Notes: a model not told the origin generated them from the sequence alone. A DNA stretch of 64,000 nt from Ambrosia x helenae (GCA_030844895.1 CM061230.1:1-64000), one strand, 5' to 3'. Positions 46,643-59,920 are shown, numbered from the stretch's first letter. Made by a program: numbers and translations.

Positions 46643-48660
46643 TTCTCCGCTTGTTTTGGAATTTCGTCCACGAAATCGAGTTTTCCTACTAGTTTCTGTA
46701 GTCTTAGGAAAAAAAGCTGGGTACTTGCGTTTCATCTGGTCTTCGCGTTCCAATGTAAATTCGGGACCACGCTTTGCATTCCATCTGACTTTCACAAGCT
46801 TAGTGGGCTCCTTCTCAACTTCTGGACTTTCCAATTAGTCCACCTCGATTGGCTCCTCGAAAAATGGAGCTGTTATCGAAGTGAATTTCTTCGGGAGGAA
46901 TGATCGAAGACACGTCAGACAAACATTTCTTCAGGTTAGATACGTGGAAGTGTCATGAACACCACTTAGCTCTTCTGGTAACTTGAGCTTGTATGCCCGG
47001 GACCAACCCTAGAAAGTATCTCGAATGGACCAATGTATCTGGGATTAAGTTTTCCACGCTTGCTGAACCGTGGTACAACCTTCCAGGGTGAGACTTTTAA
47101 GAGTACCTTAATCGCCAACCTGAAATTCAAGTGGTTTGCGACGGCGATCAGCGTAGCTCTTTTTGACGATCTCGAGCGGCTTTCAAGCGATCACGGATCT
47201 GAAAGATCTTATCGGTTGTCTCTTGAATGAGCTCGGGGCCAGTCAAGTATTTGTCTCCAACTTCTGCCCAACACAAAGGGGATCTACACTTGCGTCCATA
47301 CAGGGCTTCAAAAGGTGCAGCTTTGATGCTGTTATGATAACTGTTGTTGTAAGAAAACTCAACCAATGGTAAATGAGAATCCCAATTCCCACCGAAATCG
47401 AGTACACATGCCCAAAGCATGTCCTCCAATGTTTGAATTGTGCGTTCACTCTGGCCGTCGGTTTGTGGATGATTGGGTGTGCTCATGTCTAAGCGAGAGT
47501 CCAATGCGTCCATCAATGTTTGCCAGAATCGGGAAGTAAATCGAATGTCTCGGTCGGAAATGATTGACACAGGCACACCGTACCTCGTTACAATCTCCTT
47601 GATGTACAACTTGGCGAGTTTCTCTAACTTGTCGGTTTCCTTAATCGGAAAGAAATGCGCGGATTTAGTCAACCTATCAACAAATTACCTAAATCATGTC
47701 GTGGACCACTGGATGTCTAAGGTAGCTTGGTGATGAAGTCATTAGAAATCTGTTCCCATTTCCAAACGGGGATCTCTGGTTGCTGCAGCAGACCGGACGG
47801 TTTTCTGATACTCAGCTTTGACCTTGAAGCAGTAAGTAAGACATCGGTTGACATAAGAGGCAATTTCATCTTTAAGGTTGGGCCACTAGTAAAGTTCCTT
47901 TACGTCTTTATACATCTTGTCAGCTCCGGGATGGACCGAGTACTTGGACTTGTGGGCTTCCTGAAGGATAATGTCACGTAAACCACCAAAACATGGTACC
48001 AAGATCCGGTTAGCAAAATACACCGTGCCGTCAGACCTTGGCTCCAACAGATTAACCATCTTAAACAACGACTCATTCCTCAAGTTCTCACTTTTCAGAG
48101 CCTCCTACTAGCGTCGCGGATACGGGTGGTGAGATTCGTATAGATGGTCAAACCTAGCGCGCGCACACGCATGGTCTTAATTCGTTCCTTCCAGCTCAAG
48201 GCATCAGCCACAACATTGGCTTTTCCCGGATGGTATTTAATCTCACAGTCGTAATCGTTTAGCAACTCAACCCATCTTGCTTCCGCATATTCAAATCCTT
48301 CTGATTGAAGATGTGTTGCAAGCTCTTATGATCAGTGAAAATGGTGCACCTAGTGCCATAAAGGTAGTGTAAAGGTAGTGCCTCTATACCTTGAGGGCAA
48401 AGATCACTGCACCCAACTCGAGGTCATGAGTGGTGTAATTCTTCTCATGAATCTTGAGCTGTAGGGATGCATAGGCAATGACCTTATTCCTTTGCATGAG
48501 TACGCATCCAAGACCTTGATGAGAAGCATCGCAGTAAACCACAAAATCATCGGTACCCTCAGGAAGAGAAAGAATTGGTGCATTGCACAGACGGTCCTTC
48601 AAAACTTGGAACGTGTTCTCCTGCTTGATTACCCACTCGGTACGATGGGTTGACAACACA
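46625..48660 (-). pseudogene. gypsy pol remnant: RNase H, integrase, C-terminal chromodomain-type tail
   Basis: Read right to left: RNase H (48384-48659; FVVYCDASHQGLGCVL, KNYTTHDLELGAVIFALK), the integrase zinc region (47886-48083; LRDIILQEAHKSKYSVHPG), the integrase core (47148-47672; YGVPVSIISDRDIRFTSRFW, NHPQTDGQSERTIQTLEDML) and a C-terminal tail (46625-46834; VKVRWNAKRGPEFTLERED). This order and tail fit a plant chromovirus. The pieces lie in different frames and the start is missing, so it is non-functional. The break at about 48650 cuts directly upstream of RNase H. Confidence 0.85.
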
Positions 48661-50070
48661 ATGAACTCCCTTGTCCCTTTCCTTGGTTTTGGCCGATTGT
48701 GGTTAATCTCAAAGGGGTATGTCTTCTATCTTGGGATTGGGCAATCATTCTTGTCCTACTTTCACTTCCATGTAAACATTTGTCATGCATTTCCCTTGTC
48801 CTTAGCCGTAGGCTTGTAAGAGGCTTCAAGTGGAAAGGGTATGACTAATAGGGTGGATTATGGAAGGTTTGTTTTATTACTAGATTGGTGAAACTTGCCA
48901 ACTAATTAGAGCTTCCTTATGCTTCCAATCTGATCGGGCACAAGACAAGGGATGGTGACAAAGTATCTTGATGATGGTGATGTTTGGAAGCTTCTTATCT
49001 CTGTCTTTGTCATCCACATGGCCGCTAGTTGTCAAGAAGCAACAAAGGAAAGGGTAGTTATTTTCGGTGGTGCAAATTCTAGTGTTCCCTTCCATTTATG
49101 TGTAAGTTTTAACACTTCTGTGATGGTGACTTATGATGATCTTGGCTTGTCTTTACTCGCCGATTATAATAGATAGGGTTAGAGTATTGTGGCAAAATAT
49201 CAAGGATAACAAGGAGTGTATAAGTATCTTTGTCCTAAGTTGGTGTAACTCAAGTGATAGTGATGGATGATTAGTCTTGGCCGATGATTAACAATGGGTG
49301 AAGGGTTTGTAAGTGGCTTTTGTCTACTAGTTCATTTTGGTGTAAATGTGTATCAAGACAAAGTTCAACATTTCTCAATGTTTGGATCGGCTAGGGATAG
49401 TACAAGAAGGTTAGGATAAGCATGGTTATAGGGTGTGTAGTATGTGTAGTTGTATCCTAGCTTGAAGTAAGTGCAAGTGTCATATCTATACATTCATACG
49501 CATAACTTGATAGATAGGGTAATGTCATAGTGTCCAGTCTATGATAAATCGGGGTTCTAGGTGATTAATGTCTTGGTTTGTGTGCATGTTTACACGAGCA
49601 TAGGTAGGTTTCGGCTAACACTATGTCATTGTATGAGGACATAGTTTAGATAATATCATATGAAAGTGTAGTGTGTGTGTGAACGAGTTACTAGCTTGTA
49701 TAAAGTTATGGTCCACCCATTTATATGGGGAGGTGGCTTGATGTCGTTTTAATGGTAAGGATGCTCGATCACGACATAACAAGTATTAGTGTCCTTTGTG
49801 ATCATACCCTATTGTTACCTTGAATTTTTTACACATATGTTAAAGGGAAGTTACCATATGTTAGAGGGTAAGCAACCTCATTTGGTGCTTGTTAGGTGAT
49901 TGTCGGGCATTGTATGACTAAACAAGTGTCTCAGGTTGAGTTCTTGGATTAATTCTTGCTTCACCAAACTAGGGGTATAATGCATGAAAAATGTGAAATG
50001 ATACACATGTAATAGCAATAAGAGATGCAAAATGTACGGATACAAACCTGGTTTACTGACTGTTGTCACA
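48661..50070 (-). repeat. 5' LTR of the gypsy chromovirus (left edge uncertain)
   Basis: The right edge is fixed by the repeat with 46642. The body has no coding sequence and holds a minus-strand TATA-like CCATATAAATGGG (about 49720). Where pol stops (about 48650) and the LTR begins cannot be fixed because the other LTR is hidden by the gap. Confidence 0.5.
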
Positions 50071-51439
50071 GTTGTACATAGAGTACACCTAGCATAGGTG
50101 ATGTTCTTGTCCAGCGCTTTGCGTCTCGGCTTTTGAGACTTGAACTTCATGTTTTTGCTTACACTCTTTCGAGAGTAAAGGGTCGAAATCATGGGGCTTC
50201 CGTTTGGAAAAAGATAACAAGTAGATTGGTACCAACATTACCTCGAATCATGGCAGTGTGTGGTGTGACGAGGTGGTTGATGCTTCGATGATTTTTTTGT
50301 GCCGTTTCGAACCACTGGAATGTGGCTGGAGTTACAGATGAGGCCAGATATAGATGATTCGGTATGGTTCCGATTGCACAACAGGGTGTTCGTTTGTAGG
50401 AATTTGTTTGTGGGTATGGTTTATGATTGATTTCTGATTGCTTTTTAGTGTTTGATTTTTTTAAAGTCAGTTACAGATCGAATTTGATTTTTGTGGATCT
50501 GCAGACACCAACGCATTTGATCGCTATTGCATTCGATATTTGGGGCTTCAACGAGCACGAACGCCACTTGCACCTGTTGGCCGTAATGTGCTTCCGTGAT
50601 TTTTAGCTTTTTTTTTCATTGTAGTTTTTGACACTTAAATCAAATTGGTGTTCTATATACGACAATTATGTCTACTTTCGTTTTAGTTGTCCTTACTTGG
50701 GATTTGTGAGATATATGTCGTAGGGTAATATTTGCGCATTTCAACTACTTCTAGCTGTTGGAATTTTCTTCGGGCAACTCATGGCGGCAACTACGGATTT
50801 GTAATTTATATGATGAAGAGTAATACTTGCGCAGTCATTTATCTTCATTTCATACCAAGCACAAGACCTCAAGGTTAGTTTGTTAATTATTTATGTTGTG
50901 CTTTTATGTGAGTTCATTGCAATGCCTTAAAAGCTTTTAATCATATGATGGAAAAAAGTCGCAAGTGTCTTAATAATTAGGCATATATCCTCAAGGTGAC
51001 TCTTAATTAAATGATGGCGTTATCATTCCGTTTAAAATGTGTTTACGCCATATGCTCGGTTTTGTTTGCGTTTTTTCATGCTAATTATTGTGCTTGAAAT
51101 TTTTTTAAGGATTATTTTATTTCACTAGGTAGCATGTGGTTGGAAAAATCTACACAACAAAGAATCTATAAGGTTAAAATACAAACATCTTTCGTAGGAT
51201 GTTGGTGACCAATGGAGAATGTTATTGTTAACTTTATGAATAGGATACACATGTAAGACCGATATGTTTGATAAATCAGGTTAATTGTAGTCATTCAAGG
51301 AGATGATAAAGTTAGAATGTTAGGATGTCAAGCAAGTTGACAATGTAGGCATGTAACATTGTTGGTTACAGGTTATAACATATGACAATCTTGGATGTGA
51401 TCTTTTATGGCAACATACATATTCATTTTACCTGTCACC
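50071..51439. other. intergenic sequence and probable Helitron body
   Basis: 50071-50200 carries a short minus-strand open frame rich in Lys/Ser/Arg that I cannot identify. The rest is AT-rich without coding signal, and probably includes the interior of the Helitron ending at 51483. Confidence 0.3.
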
Positions 51440-51483
51440 ATATAATCGTGCCCTCGCTGCAACGCGCTGGGGGCGCTATCTAG
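51440..51483 (+). mobile_element. Helitron 3' terminus (plus strand)
   Basis: CCTCGCTGCAACGCGCTGGG, then GGCGCTAT and the terminal CTAG (51480-51483), followed by T. A short GCGC stem and the CTAG|T junction fit a third Helitron family. The stem is imperfect and the 5' end was not located. Confidence 0.5.
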
Positions 51484-52419
51484 TATAATTCTATTTTCTA
51501 TGTTAAAAGATGAGCACCTTTCATATGCAACATGCATAAAATCTTTAAATGTTAGCATTGCTTATTTAGGTCTTATATTCTGTTTACTGTTTCCAGAATC
51601 TTCTAGCAATTACATAAGCAGCTATGGCGAATCTTCTACCAATCACATAAACAGTTATGGTGAATTAGTAGATTCCGATATAATAATGGACCTACAACCT
51701 CAATTCAACAAAACCAAAGTAAGCTCATAAAAAAAAATACATAGACATATAATCAGAAACTTAACATAATCGGAATTGGCGTATTCAGATGCATAATTAG
51801 AAACACAACAGATACATATAAAGAAACATGTACCAAACTACATGACATGTGTATATCATTAAATAAGTTACATATACAAATTTCTATTATAATTGTAAGA
51901 TCAAAGAATTTGTAGCATATTAGCAAGCTAAGCAAAACAAATTGTCTTCAACAAGTAGGCAAACCGATATTTTCATCATTAAATCGAAGAACATTAATTT
52001 GGCAATGTCATCAATTCGCACATCGATTGTTTGGAGATGAAGAACCTTAGTAGTATTGACTAATTACTTCGCTGATATAAAACATGTTCAATGCTACATA
52101 AATCATGTATTCAAATACTAACTTAGTTAAATCATTACTAAACTCATTTCTTATAGTTTGTATTTGCTATTTTACTAAATCATTACTTTTATAAGTAGGT
52201 ATTGATTCTTTATTATTCACACATCTTTATGAAAATAGATAAAATGATTTAGGATATGTAAAACATTTGCATGTATATTGATATGCATCAAACTATACAT
52301 ATTAATTATATTAAAACAAACCAACTTTTAAATGGTTTTTCTTGAAATCTATTTGAAATAGGCTTAATTTAATTTATTTTTTATTTTCTGGACAAATTAG
52401 ACCCAGAACAAATAAGTCA
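51484..52419. other. AT-rich intergenic sequence
   Basis: Short imperfect repeats near 51600-51670 (TCTTCTAGCAATTACATAAG / TCTTCTACCAATCACATAAA). No gene recognised. Confidence 0.3.
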
Positions 52420-52427
52420 AACAAAAC

Positions 52428-53092
52428 CAATGTTTTTTAAACCCGGACCGGCCGGTCCGACCGGAAAACGGATACAGTGAACTGGTGGTTGAACCAGGAG
52501 ACCCGACGGTCGGACCGGAAAACCGGTGAAAAGGGGATCGGACCGGCGGTTTAACTTTTAAGTATGTAAGATGAAGAAGGTGAAAGGGATATGCAAGATT
52601 GCTAGATCTGACATGATATGATAAGATTAAAACGTGAATAACATACAGAGGAACATCACCTCGATTTATAGAAAAGAAAATGATAATAATGAAGGGGAGG
52701 TAGGTAGGTGAAGAGGAACATGAACAATGATGATTAATGAAGAAGATTGACAAATAACTATGATAAACGGTGATGAATGATGATCGATGAAGATGCATTA
52801 GTGATGATGATAAATGAAGATGAAGAAGATAAATGAGGGGCCTGTAGACTTTTTGAGGGTTGTGTGTAGTTGTGTACTGCAAAAAATATGATGGAAGGTT
52901 TGGTAAAGTGTTTGACTTTATGGTTTTTTTTTAATTTTTATTAAATTTCTGAACTTTTATGCCTTTTTATGAATTATATATATATTTATAATATTTATAA
53001 CATTGTCCGGTTCGTAAATCCGGTCGGACCGGTCCGACCAGTGAACTGGTAAGCAGGCCGGTTCAACGTCCGGTCCGGTTCTAAAAACATTG
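52428..53092. mobile_element. hAT-type non-autonomous element with perfect 8 bp target duplication (665 bp)
   Basis: The left end CAATGTTTTTTAAACCCGG and the inverted right end (CAATGTTTTTAGAACCGG on the other strand) are long terminal repeats with CCGGTCCGACC blocks inside. AACAAAAC flanks both sides (52420-52427 and 53093-53100), an 8 bp duplication as made by hAT transposases. The interior is GATGATGAA-rich. A 161-codon minus-strand open frame overlaps it, but it is low-complexity and resembles no protein, so I do not call it a gene. Confidence 0.8.
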
Positions 53093-53100
53093 AACAAAAC

Positions 53101-54206
53101 TAAGCGTAAAACGAAGATCTAGCTTCCTTGAAGACAAGACACTCCTCATGCCTCACCTGGCACCGGTCGTGCCTTGACTACTAAACGAGAAAAATAAGAT
53201 TTTAGTAGATTTAAAGATCCAGTGGGGCCCAAAAATTGAACTAAAGGCCGTGCCTCGAGTACCACACCTCGTGCCTGGAAAATTTCCATGCACGGGCCGT
53301 GTCTTCCAAGTCGTGCCTTGTGTCCAGCCCTATTAATAGCTCAATTCTTTTTAAGTTCGGTGAAAACTATCTTCATGGCCATTCTTGGCTAAGGTTCTTG
53401 TGGCCATTTGAGGGAGACAAACCCCTTGATGGAGAGTTAACTAAAACGAGTCTTTGATCAACAAGAGGTATATATGTATGTGTTAATGACATTAAGTAAG
53501 AAGTTTTTATATTAAAAAACAAGTGAAGCATTGGTGTTGTCGGTAACACGAGACATTGGGGTTTCATCTGTAACCCTTAAAAAATAACTACAAATTTTGT
53601 GTTGCCGCTGACGCGGAACATTCATATTTTCTCTGTGTTTGTAGAGTCAAACATGTTGATGCCTCGAAAGGGGGGTTAGAAGTTTTGGTATGGGACTTTG
53701 TCTTTGAAGCTCTTGCCTTGGTATGGAGAAAAGTTCAAGGCACCAAAGGAGTTGATTTATTAAGGATTAAAAACTATTACATTTTTAATACTAAACTGGC
53801 CGTTTGCATAGTTTCCGTGCTGATTCTGTTAACAAACTGGGTGAGATAAATCCCATAATACCAAACCACAACGGTATATAGTTTCCTTACTGATTCGACA
53901 ATTTTGTTGTGGTTTGTCCCGAACTTGCGGGGAGTCTTTGTGTCAGTTTTTCTTTGTAGTTCTTGTGTCATAGTTTAATAAAAGAAAAATAGTCGCCCGT
54001 GCGTTTGGACAACTAATCATGTTTGCAGGTGTTGCTTTTGTTCGTTGATTTCCCTTGTTAAAACACTACAGGTTTTTCAACAACCTTATTCATTACTTCT
54101 AGTTACACATTCCACAATTTCACTTGGTTCTTCTAGTCTCGACTTAAATATTAAAATTAAGGTTGTTAAGTGACAATGAAAGGGATACAACAAAAAAAGT
54201 ATTTGT
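53101..54206. other. intergenic sequence, no gene seen
   Basis: Contains CTCGTGCC / GTGCCTTG repeats (about 53130-53330). No coding or RNA feature that I can support. Confidence 0.3.
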
Positions 54207-54314
54207 TTAAAATGTTACCAAGTCCCTATATGTTGTTACTTATATTCTCAAATAAACATTAAATGGTTCGGCCGAAACACAATATATACACAATACAATT
54301 TTAAGTGCATATGA
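54207..54314 (+). repeat. 108 bp flank repeat, left copy
   Basis: Matches 60065-60172 with about four changes. It ends exactly where the copia 5' LTR begins. It is not part of the element. Confidence 0.75.
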
Positions 54315-55006
54315 TGTTAAAATGTTGTACACAATTAGGTGAATCTTTCCAACTCTTTTAATATTTGATTAAGTTTGATAAAGTATAAATTCTACTTATG
54401 TTACGTTGTGTTATTTTGTTTGTAAGGAATTTATAATGGGCTAAGAAGCATTGGATAATGGACTGAAGTTGGATTACTGCTTGTGGGCTGTAGCTGGTCA
54501 GGAAAGAAGTATATTGTGTTGGCCCATGGCCCACAATCAATTCATAAGGAGTTTATGTCCAGAAGCCCCTTATAGAAGCCCGGTATCTCTTTATGTCTCG
54601 GAGTTCATTCTTAGCCGTTAGATCATAATCCTTGTGAAGAAATCTAATGGCTGATATTAGCTTGTTTGTGTTTTCTCATTCGAATGTTCCAGAGATCCTA
54701 TATAAGGATCCTTTCTCTCTCTGGGCTAGGGTTAGCTCACATTTGTTTTCATATTATTCTTTCCTCTCTTTCGTATGATTTAGATTAGGGTTTCAGTCTG
54801 TATAATCATATGCATCTTGTATTTTATTTAGTGGAGTCCATGTAATCTGTTTGATAGGTATAGAGAGGTTGTTAATCTGTGAGTTCTCTTTGTGAGAGAT
54901 TTGTTATTAGATCTGTTGAGAGTATTTGATTCTTTGTAAAGTTTTTTATTCTTTCTGATTAATAAAGTGATATGAGTTATCTGGTATCATGTTCAAGTTT
55001 GTAACA
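54315..55006 (+). repeat. 5' LTR of the decayed copia element
   Basis: 692 bp from TGTTAAAATGTTG to GTTTGTAACA, followed directly by the tRNA-Met primer site. AATAAAG lies near the end (about 54961). Confidence 0.85.
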
Positions 55007-55568
55007 TGGTATCAGAGCACTAGGCTTTGTTTATCGGTCTTGGTTATCGTCTTCCGCTGATTCTAGGGTTTATCTGGTCTATTTAAAGGTGGTTGTTCAT
55101 CTTCGATTGATTGCATAAGTCTGGTGATTTGTTCTTGGAGGTGTTGCTAGATTTGGGTAATCAGATCTACTCTCAAGATCTGTGTATTGATCCGGAAGGC
55201 ATTTCTTCTTTGCTCTCTGATATTACAGCCCTAAGTGAAGGCTGTAATATTACGAGTTGTCTGGTAAACCCTAACTTGGATGCTTCCTGGTAAGATCTTC
55301 ATGGATTTTCTCATAGAGTTTGTCCTAAGGAGTCTGTGCCAGGGTTTGTATCCCTTAGATTTAGGGTTGCTCTAGAGTTGTTAGGTGGCTCCTGTACTAG
55401 GACCTGCACTGGCAGCTTGAGTGATGAACCAATGATCTGGATCACTAGTGCGGCTTCGCCAAGTGTCTTTGATCTGATCTTTGTTTGTTTTCTTGTCTCT
55501 CCGTGATTGTTTGTTTTGTGTATATCCTTTGTGTGATCTACTGTAGTGTTTCTTTTGTGTGATTAAAT

Positions 55569-58500
55569 ATGGTTAATGAAAGTGGTGGTCAAGGTGGAGA
55601 GGATTAAGGACCTATTGTTGATTCTACTGTAACTTTGGTCAATAAAATAGATGTAGGAGACCCTCTCTATCTTCATCCTAGTGATTCCACAAATTTAACT
55701 ATTGTCAGTATAAAATTAAAAGGAACTGATAACTATAGTGTGTGGTCTAATGCAATGATTCTTGGTTTACAAGTTAAAAATAAACTAGGATTTATAAATG
55801 GAGATTGTGTGAAACCTGTTGATGATCCTGTTCTTGCTAGATAATGGAATAGGTGTAACTCTATTGTGCTAACTTGGATTTTAAATTCTATGTCTGAAGA
55901 ATTATATTTAGGACAAGTATTCTCTAAACTTGCTAGTGATGTATGGAAAGAACTTAAAGAAACATATGATAAAATTGATGGCTCTGTGGTTTTTGATTTG
56001 TATAAAAAAATAAACTGTTTTAGTCAAGATGGTACTTCTGTTTCAGAGTACTATCAAAAGTTAAATGTTATGTGGAAGCAATTGGACCACATACTCCAAT
56101 TACCTCCATGTACTTGTGATGCTTCGAAATATTTTAACAGTTTTAGCCAAATGATCAAGCTTATGCAGTTCTTAATGGGGTTAGACAGTAGTTATCAAAC
56201 TGTTAGAACTAATTTGTTTACTAGGGATACTTTACCATATGTAAAAGAGGCATACTTTGTAGTGTCTAGAGAAGAGTCACATAGAAATTCAAGTGTTTCT
56301 AATAAGAAAACTCAAACTGTTAGTTTTTTGAGTTAATAGCCAAAATCGTCCTGAGGTTTGGTCATTTTGCCATTCAGTCCAAAACTCAAACCTTTTACAT
56401 CTGGGTCCTTCAGTTTTATTTTTCTTGCCAAATTCGTCCCTGACAACGTTTAAGTTGTGGACTGAAGTGGCAAAAGTGACCAAACCTTAGGGACGAATTT
56501 AGCAAACCCAAACCTTTTTTGGGACGAATTTGGCAAAAAAAAAACTGAGGACCCAGATGTAAAAGGTTTGGGTTTTGGACTGAAGTGGCAAAAGTGACCA
56601 AACCTCAGGGATGATTTTGGCTATTAACTCTAGTTTTTTTAACTAAAACTTATCAGTTTACTGAATTCAATAAAAGGTTTGGTAATAAGAATGCTAGTCA
56701 ATCATCTTTAAAGTGTACACACTGCAATAAGAATGTCACTTGGCTGAAAAATGTTTTGAACTGATTGGTTACCCTCCTTGGATGAGGTCAAGGGGTAATC
56801 AGTCAAAGAAGGGTAAAATTAATAGCAATAGTAACAATGTTAACACTGATACTAATGCTCCTATTCCTTCTTTGACAAATGAGCAAATGGCTAAACTATT
56901 GAATCTTCTAAATGAAAAGTCTTAAGGAAAAATCCACAAAGCTGCAATGTGTCAAGTAGTTTCTTTTGTGCTAACTTATGTGGTAAACATATATTTGGTT
57001 TTGCAAGTAATGTGGGGAATAAGATTAGAATTGGATGGATTGTTGATTCAGGAGCTAGTCAACATATGGTTTCTAGTGATGTTGAATTAACTGAATATGT
57101 TGAAGTGTCTGACTTAAATATACATGTCAATCATCCTAATGGCACTAAAGCCCTGGTAACTAAAATAGGAAATGTTTGTTTAGCAAATGGTGTTGTTTTA
57201 AAAGATGTATTAGTGGTTCCTGAATACAAAGTTAATCTTATCTTTGTACATAAACTTGCTAGGGATGATAAGTTGTATGTTGGTTTTGATGAGGGTTACA
57301 TACAGGACCGATTAACTAAGAAGGTCCTAGTGACTGGTAAACAGATTGAAGGACTTTATTTGTGTGGAAATGCATGTTTAAATACTAAGGTCTGTTTTAA
57401 TTCTAAGCTGTATGAAATTTGGCATGCTAGATTAGGACACCCTTCAGATCAAGCTGTTAATACTCTTAAAATCAAACTTAACTAAGGTGAACATGATAAA
57501 AATCAACCTTGTGAAACCTGTCATAGAGCCAAACAACATAGAGAACCCTTTCCTCTAAGTGAACATAAGTCAACTCAAGTTGGAGAACTAGTTCACTTTG
57601 ATGTATGAGGTCCTTATAAAGTTGTTAGTAGAGATGGCTTTAGATATTTTCTAACAATTGTTAATGATTATTCCCAGGCTGTTTGGGTATGTTTATTAAA
57701 AACAAAAATGATGTATTTGAACATATTAAAGATTTTTTTAACATTATTCAAACTCTGTTTAATAAACATATTAAATGTTTCAGAAGTGATAATGGTCTTG
57801 AGTTTGTCAATAATCAAATGTCAAGGTTTTGTAAAGATAAGAGAATAATACATCAAACAACTTGTGCCTATTCTCCTCAACAAAATGGAATTGTTGAGAG
57901 GAAGCATAGGCATCATCTTAATGTTGCTAGAGCTTTGCTATTCCAGAGTAATATTCCTATTAGGTTTTGGACTAAATGTGTATTGACTGCTACTTATTTG
58001 ATTAATCGGACCCTTTCTGGTGTGTTAAAAGGAAAGACCCCCCTATGAGTTGTTATATGGTTTTGAACCATTTCTTGATCATTTAAAAATTGTTTGGTTG
58101 TCTGTGTTTTTTAACGTATTAAATGAATCAGATAAATTTAATACTAAAGCTGATAAATGTGTTTTCATAGGATATTCAAATGAAAAAAAGGGTTACAAAG
58201 CTTTTAGTCTTGATATTAAAACAATAGGGTATTCAAGAGATGTTAAATTTTTTGAAAATTGTTTTCCTTTCAAGGAGCAAAAAATCTTTGATACCTTTGA
58301 TTCAAATCCTGAAAAACAAATTAATAGCTTAAATTTTTTTGACAATTTTGAAAACACAGACTCTCAAAACATTTTTGAAGTAAATGAGCCCAATGATGAT
58401 GGAAAGGGGCAATGTAGGTTAGATGTAGGAACACATGGAAATCAGCAATCAGAAAGTCCAACCTTTGTTCATGACATGGCTAGTAGTCAGCAGTCAAACA

Positions 58501-59872
58501 ATAGGATTAATGACACTGATAAGGCAGATCATGTGAATACTACAAATGATAACCAAAACAGCTCTGAGGGTGATACTTCTGAGTCTGTTGATTTTAGTAA
58601 TGTTAGAAAATCAACTATGAGTTCTGTTTTTCCTACAAAATACAATGAGTATGTGATTGAAAGGAAAGTCAAATATGGCATAGAAAAATCTGTTAATTTT
58701 GCTAATCTGCCTTTTGAGTCTAAATGTTTTGCCTCTACATTGTCCAAAAGTCATGAACCTAGAAACTATTTTGAGGCTTCTGAAAGTCCTGAGTGGATTC
58801 AGGCCATGAACAATGAAGTAAAAGCTTTAAATAGAAATAATACTTGGATAATTGTAGATACACCCAAAAATAAAAATATTGTTGGGTGTAAATGGATTTA
58901 TAAAATTAAGTATAAATCTAATGGTGAAATAGAAAGGTTCAAAGCTAGGTTAGTTGCTAAGGGGTATAGTCAAAAAGAGGGTATTGATTTTGATGAGACA
59001 TTTGCTCCTGTGGTGAAAATTGTTACTGTTAGGTGTGTAATATCTTTGGCGGTTTATAATAATTGGGAATTATATCAATTAGATATAAACAATGCTTTTT
59101 GTATGGTGATTCAAATAAGGAAGTTTACATGAAACTTCCTGAGGGTTATTGTAACAATGAAGAAAATAAAGTCTGTAGGCTAAAAAAGTCTTTATATGGT
59201 CTGAAACAGACTCCAAGAATGTGGAATGAAAAACTTGTAAATATTTTAGTTGAATTTGGATTTCAAAGAAGTAAATGTGATCATTCAATGTTTTTCAAAA
59301 ATTCTAATTCCGTGTTTATTGTTCTTCTTGTGCATGTTGATGACATAGTTGTTACCGGTAACTCAGTTAGTGAAATAGAAAAACTCAAATTGTGTCTTAA
59401 GTCCAAATTCATGATCAAGGACTTAGGAAAACTTCAATATTTTTTTAGGAATTGAGGTTATTAGAAATAACGATGATCTTGTTTTGACTCAAAGAAAATA
59501 TTGTACTGATTTGTTGTCTGAATATGGAATGTTAGCATGTAAACCTGTAAACATTCCTATAGAACAAAATCATGTATTAACATCATTTTCTGAAAATGAG
59601 TCTAAACTAGTGTATGTGTTAAAACACCTGTGGAAATACACTATGATAATAATGCAGCCATTTCAATAGCTGCTAATCCTGTGTTTTATGACAAAACTAA
59701 ACTTTTTGAATTAGATCTCTATTTTCTTGAAGATCAAATTCTGAAAGGTGTGGTTAAAACTGTGACAATTGATACTAAAGATCAAGTCGCAGATTTGTTT
59801 ACAAAGGGATTATTTGCCACTGCACATGAAGAGATGTGTAAAAGGCTTTGTCTATTTGACCCATTTAGTTAG
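55569..59872 (+). pseudogene. copia gag-pol relic with stops, frame shifts and an RNase H deletion
   Basis: Aligns by eye to the intact polyprotein at 26842 from start (MVNESGG) to end (DLFTKGLFATAHEEMC). Damage: early stop after GGED, Gln-to-stop near 55841, a 301 bp MITE at 56330, a frame shift in the zinc knuckle near 56733, stops near 56923, 57483 and 57606, frame shifts near 57700, 58046, 59097 and 59447, and a deletion of roughly 450 bp at about 59600 that removes most of RNase H including its first catalytic Asp. The protease DSGA, integrase and RT segments are still readable. Here nonsense substitutions accompany indels, the signature of real decay. Confidence 0.88.
56330..56630. mobile_element. 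Mutator-type foldback MITE in copia gag (301 bp)
   Basis: Terminal inverted repeats GAGTTAATAGCCAAAATCGT and GATTTTGGCTATTAACTC; the arms extend further (GAGGTTTGGTCA/TGACCAAACCTC). TAGTTTTTT is duplicated on both sides (56321-56329 and 56631-56639); a 9 bp duplication is the Mutator hallmark. Removing the insert and one duplicate restores the gag reading as in the intact copia. No coding capacity. Confidence 0.88.
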
Positions 59873-59920
59873 TCATTGCTTTGGGTTTGTTGTGCTTGAC
59901 CCATATGGATAAAAAGAGTT

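Larger units (their letters stand above)
46447..50070 (-). mobile_element. internally deleted Ty3/gypsy chromovirus
   Basis: A direct repeat of about 190 bp marks the inner part of one LTR (46447-46642) and the same part of the other (to 50070). Both end GTTGTCACA on the plus strand, i.e. the minus-strand LTR starts TGTGACAAC. Between them, on the minus strand, lies the 3' part of pol. gag, protease and most of RT are missing. The 3' LTR is cut by the assembly gap. Confidence 0.75.

Noticed and set aside
52397..52882. 161-codon minus-strand open frame
   Set aside because: Mostly inside a hAT-type element and composed of low-complexity His/Ser/Tyr/Leu runs from GATGATGAA-like DNA.
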